Origin: Fistulifera solaris | Taxonomy: Eukaryota; Bacillariophyta; Bacillariophyceae; Naviculales; Stauroneidaceae | Assembly: GCA_030295235.1 (NCBI GenBank) | Contig: AP026144.1 | Span: 744,001 to 808,000 of the forward strand | Direction: 5' to 3' | Length of the DNA stretch: 64,000 bases | Shown here: piece after piece, positions 11,393 through 20,959 of the stretch | Layout: each line of letters begins with the position of its first letter | How positions within the stretch are numbered: the first letter of the stretch is position 1 | The notes under the pieces: model-generated | Database searches by the model: none | The model's input: only the letters and a program-made list of their open reading frames with translations | What the model was told of the DNA's origin: nothing | Translations under genes and position numbers: made by a program

Positions 11393-11896
11393 CTATGTGC
11401 ATGTTTTCCACGCCATGAGAACAGACTGCGTCATGGACAACCATGATACTGAATCTGTAATTAGGTTAGGTCGGTTTCCTTCGAGCCACATGTGTCCTAC
11501 GCCGATTTGAATCGTCCACGATAATATCCAAAGAAGAAGAACCCATGCCCGTCGACGATTCTTCATCTTGTCGTCGGCAAACGCGAGCGACGCCACTCCC
11601 ACCGCGATCGAGTAAAGAGCGGCAGCACCAGTAACCCATGTGAAGGGCCCTAATATCCACGTCACTAAAGCAATCGTTCCATGCACTGCGTACCATAAAT
11701 GATGCCAGGAGATGGACGAGAAACGTCGAAGGAGGGCGCTCTGAAGTAAGAACGAAATAAGCAGAATGTATGATCCGTATTCGATAGGAATCAAAGCACA
11801 ATGAAGATATTGATTCCACATATTTTTATGAGCCCTTTCGTACTGCTCCACGTCGATGGCATGTTGCATTCGTAAGGATTCTATCCATGATGGCAT
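11393..11896 (-). CDS. Mpo1/DUF962-like membrane protein
   Basis: 167 residues with several hydrophobic helices (GSYILLISFLLQSALL, IALVTWILGPFTWVTGAAAL, AWVLLLWILSWTIQIGVGH). The end of the third helix and what follows (QIGVGHMWLEGNRPNLITDS) matches the Mpo1/YGL010w family, whose usual form is IGHxxFEgnrPAL. The N-terminal YERAHKNMWNQYLHCALIPI is the counterpart of the family's H-x3-N-x3-H block. Yeast Mpo1 is an ER Fe(II) dioxygenase that shortens 2-hydroxy fatty acids during phytosphingosine breakdown. That activity here is an inference from family. It lies convergent to SQD2, about 75 bases from its stop. Confidence 0.65.
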   Translation of the reverse strand: MPSWIESLRMQHAIDVEQYERAHKNMWNQYLHCALIPIEYGSYILLISFLLQSALLRRFSSISWHHLWYAVHGTIALVTWILGPFTWVTGAAALYSIAVGVASLAFADDKMKNRRRAWVLLLWILSWTIQIGVGHMWLEGNRPNLITDSVSWLSMTQSVLMAWKTCT

Positions 11897-12391
11897 GTTT
11901 TTTCTTTCTCAAATTGCGCAGCAACAAAAGACCTGCTCTCTCCTAACTAATGACTTATTTTCCTCTTTGTGCGTCTTGCCCTTTGGTATCGTGATGATCT
12001 AATATGTATCAGATGTAAAGCAAACGAATAACGATATCGGAGGATTTGATTCAATCGTTTTCGAGGTCGAGGAATGGGTGCTTTGTGCGCACTCCGGGTA
12101 CGGTACCAGTACCCAAACTCCCAGTATTTGGTTTCGTAAACATACCAGGACGGTGCGGGAAATTGTGTACTTTCGCGTAGGCCCCAGTAGAGAAATGTAC
12201 CAAGCAGAGGTGCGTTCCCGTGTCTCCCAGGCACTGCCTTGCTATTCGTGAATGACAAGAAGTACAAGTACTATGGCATATTTTCACTTTAAGATTTTAG
12301 TTCACCTCTTTTTATGAGATTCATTCATTCATTGATGCAGCTGGATATGATGCCACGAAATAGACACAGATTTCAAACACCGGACGTTGCC
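11897..12391. other. Intergenic with a GTACCGGTAC-type tract
   Basis: The run GGTACGGTACCAGTACCC near 12098 belongs to the dispersed palindromic family seen across the window. A 106-residue minus-strand open frame here has no recognisable content and I do not call it. Confidence 0.45.
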
Positions 12392-12805
12392 TCAGCAATC
12401 CGCAAGATGCAGCCCATCGCAGGCCCTGGTAACAAGCTCCAAAACCTCGTCCTCCGTCACAGCCAACGAGTGATGGTGTTGCTGATGCATGGTACTACTT
12501 TCTGCAATGTCATCATGAATGATGCAACTCAGTTCACTCCAATCAGTCGCACTGGTTCGTTGAAGCAATTGCGGGCGATTAAACTCGCGCTGTTCTTCAT
12601 TCACCTCAACACTGGACTCATGCGCCTTGTTCTCTATGATCGGTTCCAAAATGGTGAAGAAATCATAGCTTCGAGACTTGGGGACTAGACGATGACGAAG
12701 GATGCATCGGGTCTCTCGGTTGCCGATAATGATCGAAGAATCATCAATAGAGGAGCGATCGCTCTGCTTGTTTGCGCCAATTGCAGAGAGCAGGGGGTAC
12801 ATCAT
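12392..12805 (-). CDS. Small unknown protein, family member 1 of 3
   Basis: 137 residues from the ATG at 12805, chosen because the start MMYPLLSAIGANKQSD aligns with MIYPLISSAGANKQSP of the next member. It also shares ATDWSELSCI and the C-terminal pattern HHHSLAVTEDEVLELV followed by DGL. There is no signal peptide or membrane helix. The upstream DNA (12850-12985) resembles that of the 13966 gene, so gene and promoter were duplicated together. The function is unknown. Confidence 0.6.
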   Translation of the reverse strand: MMYPLLSAIGANKQSDRSSIDDSSIIIGNRETRCILRHRLVPKSRSYDFFTILEPIIENKAHESSVEVNEEQREFNRPQLLQRTSATDWSELSCIIHDDIAESSTMHQQHHHSLAVTEDEVLELVTRACDGLHLADC

Positions 12806-13464
12806 GATAGTTTTGAGAGAATGATTGCTTGAAAAGTGATTCAATTTGCTTTTTGTGCGCTTTATATTTGTGATCGTCTTTTTTTCTTTCGTGGAACCCC
12901 CGTGCGGTTTTTGTCCGTTTCCGTGGAGATGCCGAGCGAGGCAGTTTTATTTGCGAGTTTTCGAAGCTCGACCGGCGCGCGGAGCTTCACCTCTCTTCGT
13001 ACAACTAAACAGAAACAGATCGTACAGGTACTTAGAGGCTTACTAATATAACGTGATCCTATAAAACCAAACCGCACAGCGACGTTTCCAACGTTTTCAC
13101 GCAAAACGAAAACAAAATCATCGCCCATGGATGATGACTGACCAAGAGCTCGTTGAACAACGACGAATCTAAGCATTAATTCCCGTTTTCATCTTAGATG
13201 ACATAACAGGAAAGATGCGTGGACGCTGCAGTCTCACACTCAAGTCGGCGACAAAGTTCGACAGGCGAAGGAGAAAATCGGTCCTTACACATAAAAATCT
13301 CGTGGAGTATCTCGGGCTACAAAGTCCGTTCTATCTCAAACCTCATAATATTTCCTTTTAAAGCAAAGTCTACCATCAGGAAGTGCGTTAATAGTGTTCG
13401 ACTTGTTCTGGCTTGTCATAATGCTGTCAATTCGAACATGAGAGCTTTTAGAGTATAGCGTTTG
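12806..13464. other. Promoter side of family member 1; rest unassigned
   Basis: 12850-12985 contains TTTCTTTCGTGGAA, GTGCGGTTTTTGTCCGTTTC and a GC-rich CGACCGGCGCGCGGAG block. All three recur in the same order upstream of 14433. The remainder up to the inverted-repeat boundary at 13465 shows no gene. Confidence 0.5.
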
Positions 13465-13790
13465 TGAGGCAGGGCGGTTTTACGATACAAAATATAGTTT
13501 CCGATGGAATCATTTCAAAGGAAGTTTTACAGATCTGGCTTAACCGCATGAAATCTCTCGGTGGACCTAAATTGCTGCAGCGCTTTAGCAAGACATCCAA
13601 AGAGAGCCAAGACGACAATCATGACCAAGGTGAAGTGGACGAAGGGGGAAAGGTCTTGGGCAAAGCCAGTGCGGGTTTTGCTTCGGATCGGCGAGTCATT
13701 CGACTCATCATAGTTCGCTTCTGGGCAGATTCACTGCAAAAGAAGTTTCTTCATGCTCAATTACCACAACAGGATAAGAGCTTTGAATGA
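13465..13790 (+). pseudogene. 3' fragment of the 234-1083 gene (duplicate)
   Basis: Reads VRQGGFTIQNIVSDGIISK through to QLPQQDKSFE and stop, the same as the last part of the gene at 234-1083 but without its 5' two thirds. The homopolymer that breaks the left copy has five bases here and the frame stays open. With no start region or N-terminal domain it is probably a non-functional piece created by the inverted duplication. Confidence 0.8.
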
Positions 13791-14023
13791 ATGTACTTCT
13801 CCTCGAATGAATTTCTAGAGGTCAAGCGTGAGTGCTCTCTCTAAAGCTTCCGATACTAATGCGAATCAACTTACAGCAAAATGCTTTTATATTGTTTATT
13901 AACGTTTTTATTTGCATTCTCTAGAGAAATAGTGCCCCATCGTGAACGTGGGTCTTGTCCGTATCTCATAGACAAGAGCTCAGAAGATCATCGCCGACCA
14001 TGTCCAAGATCTCCACAAACTCC
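13465..14023. repeat. Right arm of long inverted repeat
   Basis: Near-identical reverse complement of 1-560. The sharp left edge at 13465 lies inside the duplicated gene. The right edge is not visible because the partner runs off the window. The DNA between the arms is about 12.9 kb. Confidence 0.93.
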
Positions 14024-14355
14024 TCCTTTGACATGGCCAAGGAGCGACGGTGTTGAGAAATGCAACTGAGCCCAATCCAGTCGGTGGCATGGGTTCGTCG
14101 ATGAGATTTTTTCTCCATGGGCTTGCCTTTTTCCTCTTCCAAGTAAAGAGCAGCATTGAGCTCAAAGATATTATCTCCTATATTGGTGGACATGACGGTA
14201 GAAAAGTCGTGGCTTTGCTTGCTTGAACTTCGACGATGACGAGAAATCTTGATGCTGTTCTCCTTGTTGTCGATGGTGATCGAAGAGTCTACCAACGAAA
14301 GCTTGTCAGGACTCTGCTTGTTTGCGCCAGCCGAAGAGATCAAGGGGTAAATCAT
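13966..14355 (-). CDS. Small unknown protein, family member 2 of 3
   Basis: 129 residues from the ATG at 14355 (MIYPLISSAGANKQSP); an upstream ATG at 14433 would add 26 residues. Shared features are ATDWIGLSCI and the C-terminal RRSLAMSKEEFVEILDMVGD. Its last 19 codons lie in the inverted-repeat arm and recur at window position 1. The middle is charged and low in hydrophobics, suggesting a soluble or disordered protein. The function is unknown. Confidence 0.6.
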   Translation of the reverse strand: MIYPLISSAGANKQSPDKLSLVDSSITIDNKENSIKISRHRRSSSKQSHDFSTVMSTNIGDNIFELNAALYLEEEKGKPMEKKSHRRTHATDWIGLSCISQHRRSLAMSKEEFVEILDMVGDDLLSSCL

Positions 14356-14433
14356 GGTGGTTTTAACGAATGTATCGAATATAAAGTGAATCGATTTCTT
14401 TTTGTGAGCTTGAAATTGTGATGAGATGTTCAT

Positions 14434-15310
14434 TTTTTTTTCCTCAGCAGTTTTCTTTCGTGGAAACTGTGCGGTTTTCCTCCGTTTCCGCGGAGACGAG
14501 CGGGACAGTTTTCATTTCCAAGTCTAAGTCTTGTCGTTTTCGAGCGTCAGCCGGCGCGGAGTGTGTCAACTTTTGCAGATAAAGTCTCATGTGGAATCGT
14601 ACTGCTACTCAAGTAAATCGCAATGTATACAAGTACCTGGTACGGTACCGGTACCTAAGGTTTTCATGCAAAACGAAAACAAGGCGCCGCAAATTAAGTC
14701 GTATAAAGTAAATGGACGATGTTATCTGAGAGCTCTCTTTCTAACGATAAGAATACGAAAGTGGTACGCTCTCGTCCTAGATGGCTGTTCATAAGAGAAT
14801 TTGAACGCTGAAATGCACCTCGAAGTTTGGAAATATATTTGAGAAGAACTGCTAATGTAATCAAAGTTGAAGCACTATCATAATCAGGCCGCCTTTTTCA
14901 AAAATCTCGTTTAGTCAGTTGAGCGTTGTCCACTTTTCCAGACCTGAATCAGCTCGCATTGCGCCTTTCGGAAGTGATGGACTACGCTGAAATTCACCTC
15001 AAAGTTTGGAAATATATTTGAGAAGAACAACTAGTGTTATCAAGGTTGAACTACCACATGGTTAAAGCACTATCATAATTAGGCCGCCTTCACTCATTTT
15101 GGGTGACTTTAGTAGCGAGAGACCTTTTCACAAATCTCGTTTAGTCACTGGAGCGTTTTCTACATTTCCAGACCTGAATCAGCTCGCATTGCTCCTTTCG
15201 GACGTGATGGACTATCACTCGTCTAAGAAGAAGCTCATAATTTAAGTTTCGTTTTATTTTTAAGGCATCTTTGCACCGGTTAACCGGAAGCAATGCTAGA
15301 TCAGATGCGA
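14434..15310. other. Promoter of member 2 and a tandem repeat
   Basis: 14440-14570 repeats the promoter blocks of member 1 (CAGTTTTCTTTCGTGGAA, GTGCGGTTTTCC, CAGCCGGCGCGGAG). A GTACCGGTAC tract lies at 14641-14656 and a tandem repeat at 14806-15214. Confidence 0.55.
14806..15214. repeat. Two-copy tandem repeat, about 180 and 230 bp
   Basis: Copy 1 starts near 14806 and copy 2 near 14985, offset by 179 bases. Shared blocks in order include TTTGGAAATATATTTGAGAA, AAAGCACTATCATAAT, AATCTCGTTTAGTCA and GACCTGAATCAGCTCGCATT. Copy 2 carries extra DNA around 15045-15125 and both copies have point differences. No coding capacity is evident. It could be a decayed mobile-element end or a local duplication. 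Confidence 0.85.
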
Positions 15311-15724
15311 TCAGAATGAGTGATTCCAAACAACCGGACTTCGCTTATTAACCCGTGCCTGAGGGTGGTGAAGATCTTCACACACCATGGTAATCTTGGA
15401 AAAATCATCCTCATCCATGGCCTTGGAACGACGATGGTGTCGCTTTGTGCTGATTGCGACTTGGAGGGTAGGAATCGTCTGGACGATGGGATCCTCCTTC
15501 TTGTGTCGCTTTCGAATCGTCACACGAGGTGCGCCAAGAATTTCACCCATATCATGCTCCTCGATCGTATACAAGGCTCTGTTGAGCTTGATAGGGGGTG
15601 CCATTGAATTAAGAAGATGAGGATCCTCCTGGTCAATCGCTTGGATCACCGCATACAATTCGATCGGCGAGCGCTCTTGATGAGGTCGCTTGTGAGGATT
15701 CAACGAGAACAAGTGGAAGACCAT
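15311..15724 (-). CDS. Small unknown protein, family member 3 of 3
   Basis: 137 residues from MVFHLFSLNPHKRPHQ. It is the most divergent member. The C-terminal block KRHHRRSKAMDEDDFSKIT followed by CEDLHHP aligns with the other two. The basic N-terminal half (RVTIRKRHKKED) differs. Upstream DNA again holds CAGTTTTCTTTTGTGAGCG. The function is unknown. Confidence 0.55.
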   Translation of the reverse strand: MVFHLFSLNPHKRPHQERSPIELYAVIQAIDQEDPHLLNSMAPPIKLNRALYTIEEHDMGEILGAPRVTIRKRHKKEDPIVQTIPTLQVAISTKRHHRRSKAMDEDDFSKITMVCEDLHHPQARVNKRSPVVWNHSF

Positions 15725-16628
15725 GATGCTTGATGAGTTAATGCGAAATGAATCGATTTGATTTTTGTGATCCTGAAATTGTAATCAAAAAGTGGCATGT
15801 TGTTGTTTTGTTTTGTTTTTGTCGCGCAGTTTTCTTTTGTGAGCGAAACGCCGGGAACGGTTTTTCAAAGTGCCGTTTTTTTCTGAGTCACGTTTGTTTC
15901 CTACAACATCGTCTTATAGTGGACCACCAAACCTTTGACCTTAACGCCAAATGAAAAAAACGGACCGCCGTGCCGGTTTTCGCAGCCGCGTTTCTCCCGC
16001 CGCACCATGATGATAACCGTTGTACGATCCTCAAGTGATGGATACATCTCATTCAATGAGCTCACCCATGACGATAACGACTGACGATGATGTAATGTGT
16101 ATGTATTTCGTCAAGAAATGGATGAAAGGGCAGATAATTTACGATGAGTTTTTGCGACGGTAACAACATCTCTCCATGTCTTTCAATAAATGTCGTCGCT
16201 GACATGAATGCGAGATAAATCATGATGAGAAGATGATTGTGTGACTCATTGCGTGATACGCGAAGACGCGAAGACAACAAAGACGACACACGACAATTCT
16301 TTTGCCATGATGTTGCTGCAGTCTCTTCCGCGAGTTCCGAGTTCCGAGTATTCCTCGTTCCGGCAATGCACGAGGTTCTCTACAACCTGAAGTCGTACCG
16401 GTTTAGACTTCATATAGGAGAAGTAGTGCCCCTTGGAGTGTGACGTGGACTGGCTTTTGTTACGACGTGGAAAGGAGAAAACAAGAAAAAAGTGAGGTGG
16501 TTTACTTCTCGTTACCTGGTAATGGTAAGGGCACGCGACGATAACCAACGAAAAAGAAAACAAACAGCCGTATACGTTTCATAATTTTTCCTACCCTACT
16601 AGTGTGATCTATTTGATCGAGCGGTACC
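15725..16628. other. Intergenic, no gene seen
   Basis: About 900 bases with short overlapping frames only. The left part is the promoter side of family member 3 and the right part that of the FAD4-like gene. Confidence 0.45.
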
Positions 16629-17615
16629 ATGCACTTCTCAATACTGGTATCGGCATGCGCTTTTGTGTCGGTGCAGAGCTTTACAGTAGCACCATCGGTT
16701 CATCGACGACCTTCCACATTCTCCTTATCATCGGCTACATCCCTTAACCATCAGCAAGAGATTCAAGAAGCATCGGGAGTCACAAGCAAGAAGTCATGGA
16801 AAGATGACGGCTTTGTCTTTGGCTTGAGCGATTCGGGTCTGCAACGACCGAAAGGCAAGGCACCCATCATTGTCGTCGATGGAGATTCTCTCGAAACCAA
16901 GCCCTATCAAGTCGTTTTGGTCCTATCGACACTGCTCGGTCACGCGGCCTTTTTCGTGTGCGCCATGATGGGTATTTGGGCGCAGCAGAATTATCAACTG
17001 GGACCCGCCGCTCTCCAAATGACTAGCTTGACACTTGCGAGTTGGGTTTTGGCCGATTTGGGCAGTGGCATTTTGCATTGGTCTGTGGATAATTATGGGA
17101 ACGGACGAACTCCCATCATGGGAGGGATCATTGCCGCCTTTCAAGGGCATCATTCAGCGCCTTGGACGATTACGCAACGCGGCTTTTGCAACAATGTTTA
17201 CAAATTGTGTTTGCCGTTTGGTCTAGCGCCCGTCACACTCTTGACATTGCTCGGTGCGGGGCCCCAGACGATACTATTTGCCACGACGTTTTGTGTATTG
17301 GAAATATTATCACAAGAATTTCATAAATGGTCGCATATGCTGGGAAGCGAGACGCCGGGTTGGGTAAATCGTCTACAATCCCTAGGACTCACCGTGTCGC
17401 GCAAAACACACGGATTGCACCATTTAGCTCCGTACGAAGGCAATTACTCTATTATTTCAGGCGTCACAAATCGTGTTTTGGATCAGACAGGTTTCTTCCG
17501 AAGACTGGAGCACTTGATATATCGATGGAATGGAGTAGAAGCGAACGCGTGGAAGCTAGATTCCGAGCTGAAGGAGAGGACTTTGCGTGGGGACTATTCA
17601 CTGCGCAAAGGATGA
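16629..17615 (+). CDS. FAD4: Plastid FAD4-type phosphatidylglycerol desaturase
   Basis: 328 residues, single exon. The signal peptide ends VSVQS|FTVAPS, fitting plastid import. All His blocks of the FAD4/TMEM189/CarF family are present: ADLGSGILHWSVDNYG, FQGHHSAPWTITQRGFCNN, SQEFHKWSHM and KTHGLHHLAPYEGNYSI. Hydrophobic helices lie around residues 95-145 and 195-225. In plants FAD4 puts the trans-3 double bond into the sn-2 palmitate of plastid PG, and diatoms contain this lipid; that substrate is inferred. The related animal and bacterial enzymes act on plasmanyl lipids, which is the main alternative. Confidence 0.88.
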   Translation: MHFSILVSACAFVSVQSFTVAPSVHRRPSTFSLSSATSLNHQQEIQEASGVTSKKSWKDDGFVFGLSDSGLQRPKGKAPIIVVDGDSLETKPYQVVLVLSTLLGHAAFFVCAMMGIWAQQNYQLGPAALQMTSLTLASWVLADLGSGILHWSVDNYGNGRTPIMGGIIAAFQGHHSAPWTITQRGFCNNVYKLCLPFGLAPVTLLTLLGAGPQTILFATTFCVLEILSQEFHKWSHMLGSETPGWVNRLQSLGLTVSRKTHGLHHLAPYEGNYSIISGVTNRVLDQTGFFRRLEHLIYRWNGVEANAWKLDSELKERTLRGDYSLRKG

Positions 17616-17818
17616 AAAGACAGTACTGTACCGGTAACGACAAGCATGGCAACACTCTTTTTTCTGTAGTTTGCTATTCTGCGTATGAAGAACCATTGAG
17701 CAGCAACCTAATACATCATAACTAGGCCTAGCTAAGTACTGTTATTCTGCCCACGCAATAAAACCCTCTTGGGAAATGGTACCAAGAAGGACTAAGCGCG
17801 AAGCAGCATCACTAATTT
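17616..17818. other. Convergent intergenic with GTACCGGTAA tract
   Basis: A short gap between the FAD4-like stop and the end of the Gly/Lys repeat gene. It holds TGTACCGGTAACG near 17624. Confidence 0.4.
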
Positions 17819-18616
17819 TAAATGGTGCGTCTTTTGCCGGAGCCTTTGCCTGATCCTTTACCGGACTTTTTAGAGCCTCCTTTGCCCTTTCCGGACTTGC
17901 TGCCTCCCTTGCCCTTTCCGGATTTGCTGCCTCCCTTGCCCTTTCCGGACTTCTTGGAGCTCTTTTGCCCTTTCCTTTACCAGACTTCTTGGAGCTCTTA
18001 TTTCCCTTTCCTTTTCCGGAGATACTGCTTCCCTTGCCCGGAGCGACTCCCTTTCCGGAGCTGCTACTTCCCTTGCCAGGGGCGACTCCCTTTCCTGAGT
18101 TGCTGCTAGGAGTATCATCGTTACTGCTGACCGGTGCAGCTCCCCTTCCCGGGGTGGCTGATGCGTCCTTTGCCAGGGGCCACTCCTTTTCCGGAGTTGC
18201 TGCTTCCTTTACCTTTTCCAGACTTGCTCATGCCTTTTCCTTTGCCGGATTTCTTGCTCATTCCTTTACCTTTGCCCTTACCTGACTTACTGCTTCCTTT
18301 TCCTTTGCCGGATTTCTTGCTCATTCCCTTGCCGGAGTCGCTCATGCCTTTGCCCGACTTGCTCATTCCCAGACCTTTGCCAGATTTGCTCATGCCCTTT
18401 CCAGATCCACCTTTGCCTTTTCCGGAGCTGGAAGAGCCCATGCCGAGGCGTCGCAAGTTCTAGAAGGGGTGCAACTTTAGTTTAGTTGAAAGATCGCAAC
18501 ATCATGCATCGGGTGCGGGCATTTCTTACCATATGCTCGCTCTCGAATGTTGCATCCTTAGCAATGGTCATCGATGCCATAAGGCAGATGAAAAGAAGAT
18601 TGTAAAGGCCCTTCAT
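17819..18616 (-). CDS. Secreted Ser-Gly-Lys repeat protein 1
   Basis: Exon 1 (18616-18530) is 29 codons with a signal peptide (MKGLYNLLFICLMASMTIA). A phase-0 intron (18460-18529) precedes exon 2, which starts NLRRLGMGSSSSGKGKGG. The body is repeated SGKGKG and KSGKG units. The C-terminus reads GSGKGSGKRRTI. Frame changes near 18110-18180 and 17965 interrupt the repeat, so extra introns, indels or repeat slippage are present and the middle is uncertain. The style matches silaffin-like matrix proteins, with Lys and Ser available for modification. It is paralogous to the 20960-21838 gene, and the exon plan is identical. Confidence 0.7.
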
Positions 18617-19415
18617 ATTGAAATTGGATTAGAGAACTTGATTACACTCTCGAACCTATGATCTCAACGATGCCGATCGTAAAAATTGTGTCATTCCTTC
18701 ACCTGGTTCGAGATCTTAGCCGACGATAGAGTTTTCATTTTTCATGGCATGCCGGCCATGCCGGCAAGTATCATTCTTCTGCCGCCTGCCAAACTCGATG
18801 ATGCACTATGTAAGTTTGTTCTCCTAAACAAACTTTATGCTTCATGGTTGACCGGCGCTACCCTCCTTTTTGAAAATCTACCACAAGTACTCTTTTACGG
18901 ATTGTATAGTAGTGTAGTGGGCCATAATTTGTAGTCGGCGAACAAATACTTTAGTACTATGGAGACTGGAGACGGACGAGAAATGAGAAATTTGAAATAT
19001 TTCTTTGCAAGCAGCGAGCGGGCAGGGGGCAGTCTGCAAGCGCATGCCGCATCAGGCGACGGCGCAGACTTCGGACTGCCGCTAGTAGTTAATCCCTGTA
19101 CTTATTTCAAGCTTCGAGTTTTGAACGATCAGGTTAGTTAGGGGTAGTGTCCGAACAACCACTTGAGGGAGTGCGGCATCACAAAGGAGTATATACGGCT
19201 GAGCCAAAGGAGTATATCTACTCCTTTGGGCATCATGTCGCTAAGGTCACAGAGTTTTCTTTTGATTGTTGCACATCCCACTATTCGGACATGAAGCAAT
19301 CAGGAAAGGTTCAAGTCGACAATTGTAATCAGCCATGGAGTAGTCTAGTCTCTACGATTAATCTTCTCCATGATGAATGTAACGCTCTTTGGTCAGTGAT
19401 TAATGAAACTTTGAA
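18617..19415. other. Intergenic with a perfect hairpin
   Basis: There is no gene. It contains the inverted repeat at 19204-19229 and a partial copy of the same motif at about 19181-19192. Confidence 0.5.
19204..19229. repeat. Perfect 11-bp inverted repeat, CCAAAGGAGTA
   Basis: CCAAAGGAGTA, then TATC, then TACTCCTTTGG. A near copy with a longer spacer lies at 26711-26750. It could be a short hairpin, a termination signal or a dispersed repeat end. Confidence 0.8.
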
Positions 19416-20429
19416 TTAGTTGGAACTCGGTTTCAAAGACATGTCCCCAACCCAGGTCTCACCACTGTTCAAAGTAACAGGGTCGAATTTGACACTTTCC
19501 ACGCATACAAAGTTGTTGTACCCCATTGCTTCGTTGCCATATGGACTCCAGATAACGGTATCCGCCCATCCTTTTGTGTTCAGAACCGCCAAGCTCTTAC
19601 CAGTTCCGGCGTCCTTCAAGACGGGGTCGATGACACCTTTATAGACGCGGTCGTACTCTTCCGAAATTGTAATAACCTCTCGGTCTTCCGTCTGCATTTC
19701 ACCGCCATCGCCCACCAGCTTGTTCAAGAATTCCTTACCGGCGAAACTTCCAGAAATCTCCAATTTGTCAAGACTCGACACGGCAAAGTAGCTGTGCAGA
19801 GCAGCCTGGAAATCAAACGAGTCGTCACCTTTGTTTTCTACCCACATTTTGGTATCCAACTGATCTTCTTGCAGAGTAACAGTGAAAGTGCACTTGAATG
19901 GCTTATCCCACATTTCTTTGGTATAATCACTGGGTTCCATCACGAGCTCGACGCTCGAGTCGGTCATGGAGGCCACCGACCAGATGACGTTGCGAGCGAA
20001 TCCGTGTTGCTGGATCGCTCCAGGCCCGAATTGCGGCCAGCAGTGCGAAAGTCCACCACTGATGGGTTTGCTTCCGTCCATCTTGGCATCCGGACGCACG
20101 GCAATGAATTCAGTACCGTCTTGGATGTAGCTGGTGACGCAGGCTCCGTACAAATACACCTTACTCGACGAACCAGACGGATGAACGAGTTGAACGTATT
20201 CCAAGCCGCCCTCGTTGGTTTGGAGACCAGACGCCGATTTGGTAACCGCCTTTTTTTCCACTTGGGCCATGCCACCGCGTTTCTCGATCCAGGAGGAGCG
20301 AGCTGCTACCTTCTGGCGTTGGCGACTGTCGAACAAGGCGGTGGTCGCCGAGGAAGTTGCTGATGGCTGGACGACAAAGCCCGAGACGGCTGAGCTGAGG
20401 AGAAGGAGAGCTTGAATAGTAATTTTCAT
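19416..20429 (-). CDS. Plastid glucose-6-phosphate 1-epimerase (YeaD / AAPC type)
   Basis: 337 residues. The signal peptide ends SAVSG|FVVQPS, fitting plastid import. Residues 75-335 are the D-hexose-6-phosphate mutarotase fold: VYLYGACVTSYIQDGTEF, KPISGGLSHCWPQFGPGAIQQHGFARNV with the catalytic His, FDFQAALHSYFAVSS with the second His, and NFVCVESV with the likely catalytic Glu. It interconverts the alpha and beta anomers of glucose-6-phosphate, serving carbohydrate flux in the plastid. Family length is normal. The exact hexose phosphate cannot be told from sequence. Confidence 0.88.
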   Translation of the reverse strand: MKITIQALLLLSSAVSGFVVQPSATSSATTALFDSRQRQKVAARSSWIEKRGGMAQVEKKAVTKSASGLQTNEGGLEYVQLVHPSGSSSKVYLYGACVTSYIQDGTEFIAVRPDAKMDGSKPISGGLSHCWPQFGPGAIQQHGFARNVIWSVASMTDSSVELVMEPSDYTKEMWDKPFKCTFTVTLQEDQLDTKMWVENKGDDSFDFQAALHSYFAVSSLDKLEISGSFAGKEFLNKLVGDGGEMQTEDREVITISEEYDRVYKGVIDPVLKDAGTGKSLAVLNTKGWADTVIWSPYGNEAMGYNNFVCVESVKFDPVTLNSGETWVGDMSLKPSSN

Positions 20430-20959
20430 GGTGTCAAAGATTGATTGACTGTTTCAAGGCAGCTTTGGAGAAATGATTATGAATTGCAACAAACCGCCTA
20501 TGTCGTGGGCGCTGACACGGTCATTCAAATCGAAGAACACGTACGCGAAAATCCCAATGGAATCTGGAATTTGTGTTTTTCTATTTAATATCCAATAGAA
20601 TGTACGAGGAGTCCATACAAAGTAGAGTCGAGTCCAGAGTCCGGAGTCAAGTCATACCAGGTATAGCCATAAAACAAAGTCTCAAGTTAAACCCGGTACC
20701 AGTGTACCGTACGATTCTACAGAGTGCCATTATAATAACCGTGACTACAGAATAGAGCCCCGGCAAGAAGGGAAAACTTAACAAATCAGAGCTCATACTA
20801 TATTTCTCTTAGTTATCTTACTCCGTATTACGATAGAGCTTGCACGTAGGACTGACTATGGCTAACAACGGACAGGAAAGTAGATTGTGGACCTGAAACG
20901 CGACGCCCACAACTTTTTATACTTATTGTGGCGATCGTGGCAATCACGGGAGTGCTCCC
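20430..20959. other. Intergenic with dispersed motifs
   Basis: It holds GGTACCAGTGTACCGTACG near 20696 and TACTCCGTA at 20819. No gene is seen. Confidence 0.45.

Noticed and set aside
11947-12267. 106-residue minus-strand frame with YWYRTR
   Set aside because: Its composition comes from the GGTACC-type repeat and there is no recognisable domain or promoter context.
16246-16563. 105-residue minus-strand frame
   Set aside because: No domain or paralogue, and codon pattern like the surrounding non-coding DNA.
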